Shown here one piece after another: positions 17,202 to 19,125 of a stretch of 19,125 nucleotides of DNA. Made by a program: the position numbers and the translations under genes. The notes beneath the pieces are model-generated. The model made no database searches and was not told the origin of the DNA. It saw only the letters and a list, made by a program, of their open reading frames with translations. Source of the DNA: CAYVUM01 sp964619055 (GTDB taxonomy: Bacteria > Pseudomonadota > Alphaproteobacteria > Rhodospirillales > Defluviicoccaceae); assembly GCA_964619055.1 (NCBI GenBank), contig CAZUDB010000061.1:1-19125 (forward strand), read 5' to 3'. How positions within the stretch are numbered: position 1 is the first letter of the stretch; each line of letters opens with the position of its first letter.

Positions 17202-18215
17202 TCAGCGACGCAGAAGAATGTCCGACACGTACTCCCGCACCTTGCGCGTGGCAGCCGATCGAGCCCCTTCGTTGCCGCCGGTCGTGGCGCCATAGTAGCC
17301 ACATTTTTGCAAGGAGTGACGCCTGCGTTCAGGTGTCGTCAGGGCCATGCTGTGGTTGACGTCGATCAACTCACCGCGGTCATCAATGCGATACATGCAC
17401 TTGCTGCGGTTGAAAACGCTGGAGCGGTGCGCCACGGACAGGTCGGAATCGAAGCCGTGATGCACGCCTGGAAATGTGGCTGTTAGCACCGCGCCACCGG
17501 CCGCCGCGATCCGTTCGGCATAGTTCTGGCAATGGCGGGCGAGGCTGAGGTCATCACGCTCGGCGAGCAGGAACCCAATCGGTGCACCGGTGGTCGTGGC
17601 GGTATACCATTGGGCGTTGCATGGAGGATAGAAGGCGAGGTGGAGAACGAACCGGTTTTGGCCGGCCGTAACCGCTTCCCAAACGGATGTGATCGCGGCG
17701 TTGATGGCGGCAAACCCGCCTTCGGAAAACCCGAGAACGCCGATCCGATCCGGGTCGATGCGTGCGTGTGATGCCAGCGCACCAAGAGCGGACAGAGCAT
17801 CCACGGTCATCATTTCACCAGTTACGACGGCCGGATCACTCGTCGCGCTCTCCACTCCGCGCGGGGCGTAGCTATCGATGACAAAGGTCGCGATACCAAG
17901 GTTCAGGAGGACATTGGCCCAATAGGCCTCGCGACCACCGATCTGGACACCTGAATGGCCATGGACGATCACCATGGCCGGCAGCTTGGCGCCGCCCGAG
18001 CGCGGCAGGGTCAACTCACCCTCAACGGCGATTGTCGGGACTGGGCTCTTCGCAGCGAACAGATCGGCAAAGCTGTAAACATCCTGGCTCGCAAACGATA
18101 GCCGCTCGGTTCGGGCACCACTCAGCTCCGCTGCAGTTGGAAGACTGACCACCAGACACGCGGCTGCAGCTAAAACCGTCGTCAGCCGTGGTCCGGAGCG
18201 CGTCATAGGCCTCAT
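17202..18215 (-). CDS. Exported dienelactone hydrolase-like alpha/beta hydrolase
   Basis: An alpha/beta-hydrolase of the dienelactone hydrolase family; the substrate is unknown. I chose the ATG at 18215 (337 residues) because AGAGGA lies four bases upstream. It gives a good signal peptide (RSGPRLTTVLAAAACLVVSLPTAAE split around residues 6-30), so the enzyme is probably periplasmic. Starts at 18227 and 18206 are also in frame. The catalytic set is visible: nucleophile Ser164 in GFSEGG, Asp221 or Asp222 in AERDDLS, and His253 in VHHGFD; VIVHGHSGVQ forms the oxyanion region. Classical dienelactone hydrolases use Cys as nucleophile; Ser is common in the wider family. The mature part has four cysteines (199, 229, 273, 305) that could form disulfides in the periplasm. 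Neighbours give no pathway clue. The 293 bases upstream to the dehydrogenase stop contain no gene. Confidence 0.85.
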   Translation of the reverse strand: MRPMTRSGPRLTTVLAAAACLVVSLPTAAELSGARTERLSFASQDVYSFADLFAAKSPVPTIAVEGELTLPRSGGAKLPAMVIVHGHSGVQIGGREAYWANVLLNLGIATFVIDSYAPRGVESATSDPAVVTGEMMTVDALSALGALASHARIDPDRIGVLGFSEGGFAAINAAITSVWEAVTAGQNRFVLHLAFYPPCNAQWYTATTTGAPIGFLLAERDDLSLARHCQNYAERIAAAGGAVLTATFPGVHHGFDSDLSVAHRSSVFNRSKCMYRIDDRGELIDVNHSMALTTPERRRHSLQKCGYYGATTGGNEGARSAATRKVREYVSDILLRR

Positions 18216-18508
18216 GTTTCCTCTCATGCAACTAAACGTCGACACGTGCAACACACTGTGCAACGAAAACAACTAGCCGAATTCATCGTCCGGAGCCAGC
18301 CTCGGCTTACTGGACTGTCCGTCGACCGTGCTAGACAAGCCTTTTCAAACCGCTTGAACTCAATGGCTTCTTGTTCGAATTCGGTGGATTGTTAAGGGCA
18401 CGCCGCCCCGTGGCAGGTCCACGACTGTTGGCCGGTCGTTCGTTTCGTTCCGGGGTTGGGCTTTGTCATTGCTTACGAGACGTCTATCGAACTGTGGAGG
18501 GGACAACC

Positions 18509-19125
18509 TCAAGATGAGGTGGGGCCGGCGAGCAGTCCGCCGTCGATCATGATTTCCGTTCCGGTGATGTACGCGGCCTCGTCGGAGGCGAGAAAGGTGC
18601 AAACGGCGGCCACCTCCTCGGGTTCTCCGAAGCGCCCTAAGGGCGTATCGGCAATTGCCTCCATTAAGCGGGCTGGCCGATCGGGTCCGTCGCCCAGGAT
18701 TGGCTCCCACATCGGCGTCAAGACGGCGCCGGGATGCACGGAGTTGCATCGAATCCGGAGCCCCTGTCTGGCACAATAGAGCGCGACCGACTTGGTGTGG
18801 TTGCGGACAGCCGCCTTCGATGAGGCATAAGCAGCAGCAAACGGCACACCAACCATGCCGGCATGGGAGGACATATTGATGATTGAGCCCGCGCCAGTGC
18901 GCCGCATTGCCTTGATCGCATATTTACAGCCCAGAAACACACCATCCAGGTTGGTCTCATGCACTGATCGCCAGTCGGCGAGTGCCGCGTGCTCCGGATC
19001 TTGAACGCCTGACACGTCCCCCAATCCAGTAATGCCCGCGTTGTTGACTAGGACATCCAGGCGCCCCTTCAATGCAACGACGCGATCGATGGACCACTGC
19101 CATCGATCCTCATCGCGGACATCTA
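18509..19125 (-). CDS. Short-chain dehydrogenase/reductase family oxidoreductase (partial, N-terminus off the right edge)
   Basis: A classical NAD(P)-dependent SDR. The frame is open to the right edge, where it begins DVRDEDRWQW, so roughly the first 60 residues including the TGxxxGIG cofactor loop are missing. A TTG at 19072 is internal and not a start. Visible motifs are RLDVLVNNAG, the catalytic Ser in IINMSSHAG, YASSK (Tyr-x3-Lys) and VHPGAVLTPMW, and the C-terminal ASDEAAYITGTEIMIDGG, typical of tetrameric classical SDRs. The substrate cannot be determined, as this family covers steroids, alicyclic alcohols, sugars and many others. A perfect ACCTCA/TGAGGT inverted repeat at 18506-18520 spans the stop codon but has no T-run. 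Confidence 0.93.
   Translation of the reverse strand, partial: DVRDEDRWQWSIDRVVALKGRLDVLVNNAGITGLGDVSGVQDPEHAALADWRSVHETNLDGVFLGCKYAIKAMRRTGAGSIINMSSHAGMVGVPFAAAYASSKAAVRNHTKSVALYCARQGLRIRCNSVHPGAVLTPMWEPILGDGPDRPARLMEAIADTPLGRFGEPEEVAAVCTFLASDEAAYITGTEIMIDGGLLAGPTSS

Noticed and set aside
18126..18215. Lipoprotein reading of the hydrolase signal peptide (Cys20)
   Set aside because: The residues before the cysteine (AAAA) do not form a proper lipobox, and the hydrophobic stretch continues past it.
18506..18520. Perfect ACCTCA/TGAGGT inverted repeat at the dehydrogenase stop
   Set aside because: The stem is only six pairs with a three-base loop and no T-run; part of it is coding sequence, so chance is likely.

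Overview
The window is GC-rich chromosomal DNA that reads like the core genome of an alphaproteobacterium, probably of the Rhodospirillales type. The basis for this is the conserved run rpiB-glyA-nrdR-ribD-ribE-ribB(X)-ribH-nusB-thiL, a K+-independent H+-pyrophosphatase of the kind known from Rhodospirillum, and a MucR/Ros-family regulator. Almost every gene lies on the minus strand; the one clear exception is mucR.

Right to left along the minus strand, the layout is as follows. A partial short-chain dehydrogenase enters from the right edge (18509-19125). Next come an exported dienelactone-hydrolase-like enzyme (17202-18215) and a small 68-residue gene (16654-16860) that has its own ribosome binding site and a probable terminator. 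A complete branched-chain amino-acid (or related substrate) ABC importer follows: livH-livM-livG-livF, a small membrane protein, then the periplasmic binding protein (10749-16277). A strong hairpin at 10683-10711, flanked by T-runs on both strands, ends both the liv unit and the convergent plus-strand gene mucR (10108-10563). A 505-base AT-richer divergent region separates mucR from rpiB.

From rpiB leftward there is a long metabolic cluster: rpiB (pentose phosphate), glyA (one-carbon units), nrdR (repressor of ribonucleotide reductase), and ribD, ribE, ribB(X) and ribH (riboflavin). It ends with nusB (antitermination) and thiL (thiamine diphosphate). From nrdR to nusB the genes overlap or nearly touch (4, 11 and 29-base overlaps and one 9-base gap), so they are almost certainly co-transcribed and translationally coupled. 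The start of hppA, the proton-pumping pyrophosphatase, follows and runs off the left edge.

I found no clearly new multi-gene system. The points most worth a second look are: a RibB protein whose GTP-cyclohydrolase-II-like half has lost all three zinc cysteines (the RibBX type); a MucR protein missing two of its expected zinc ligands; two small genes that look real (a membrane protein inside the liv operon and the 68-residue gene); and a hairpin that places the nrdR ribosome binding site in its loop. All product calls rest on reading motifs in the translations; no database search was possible.
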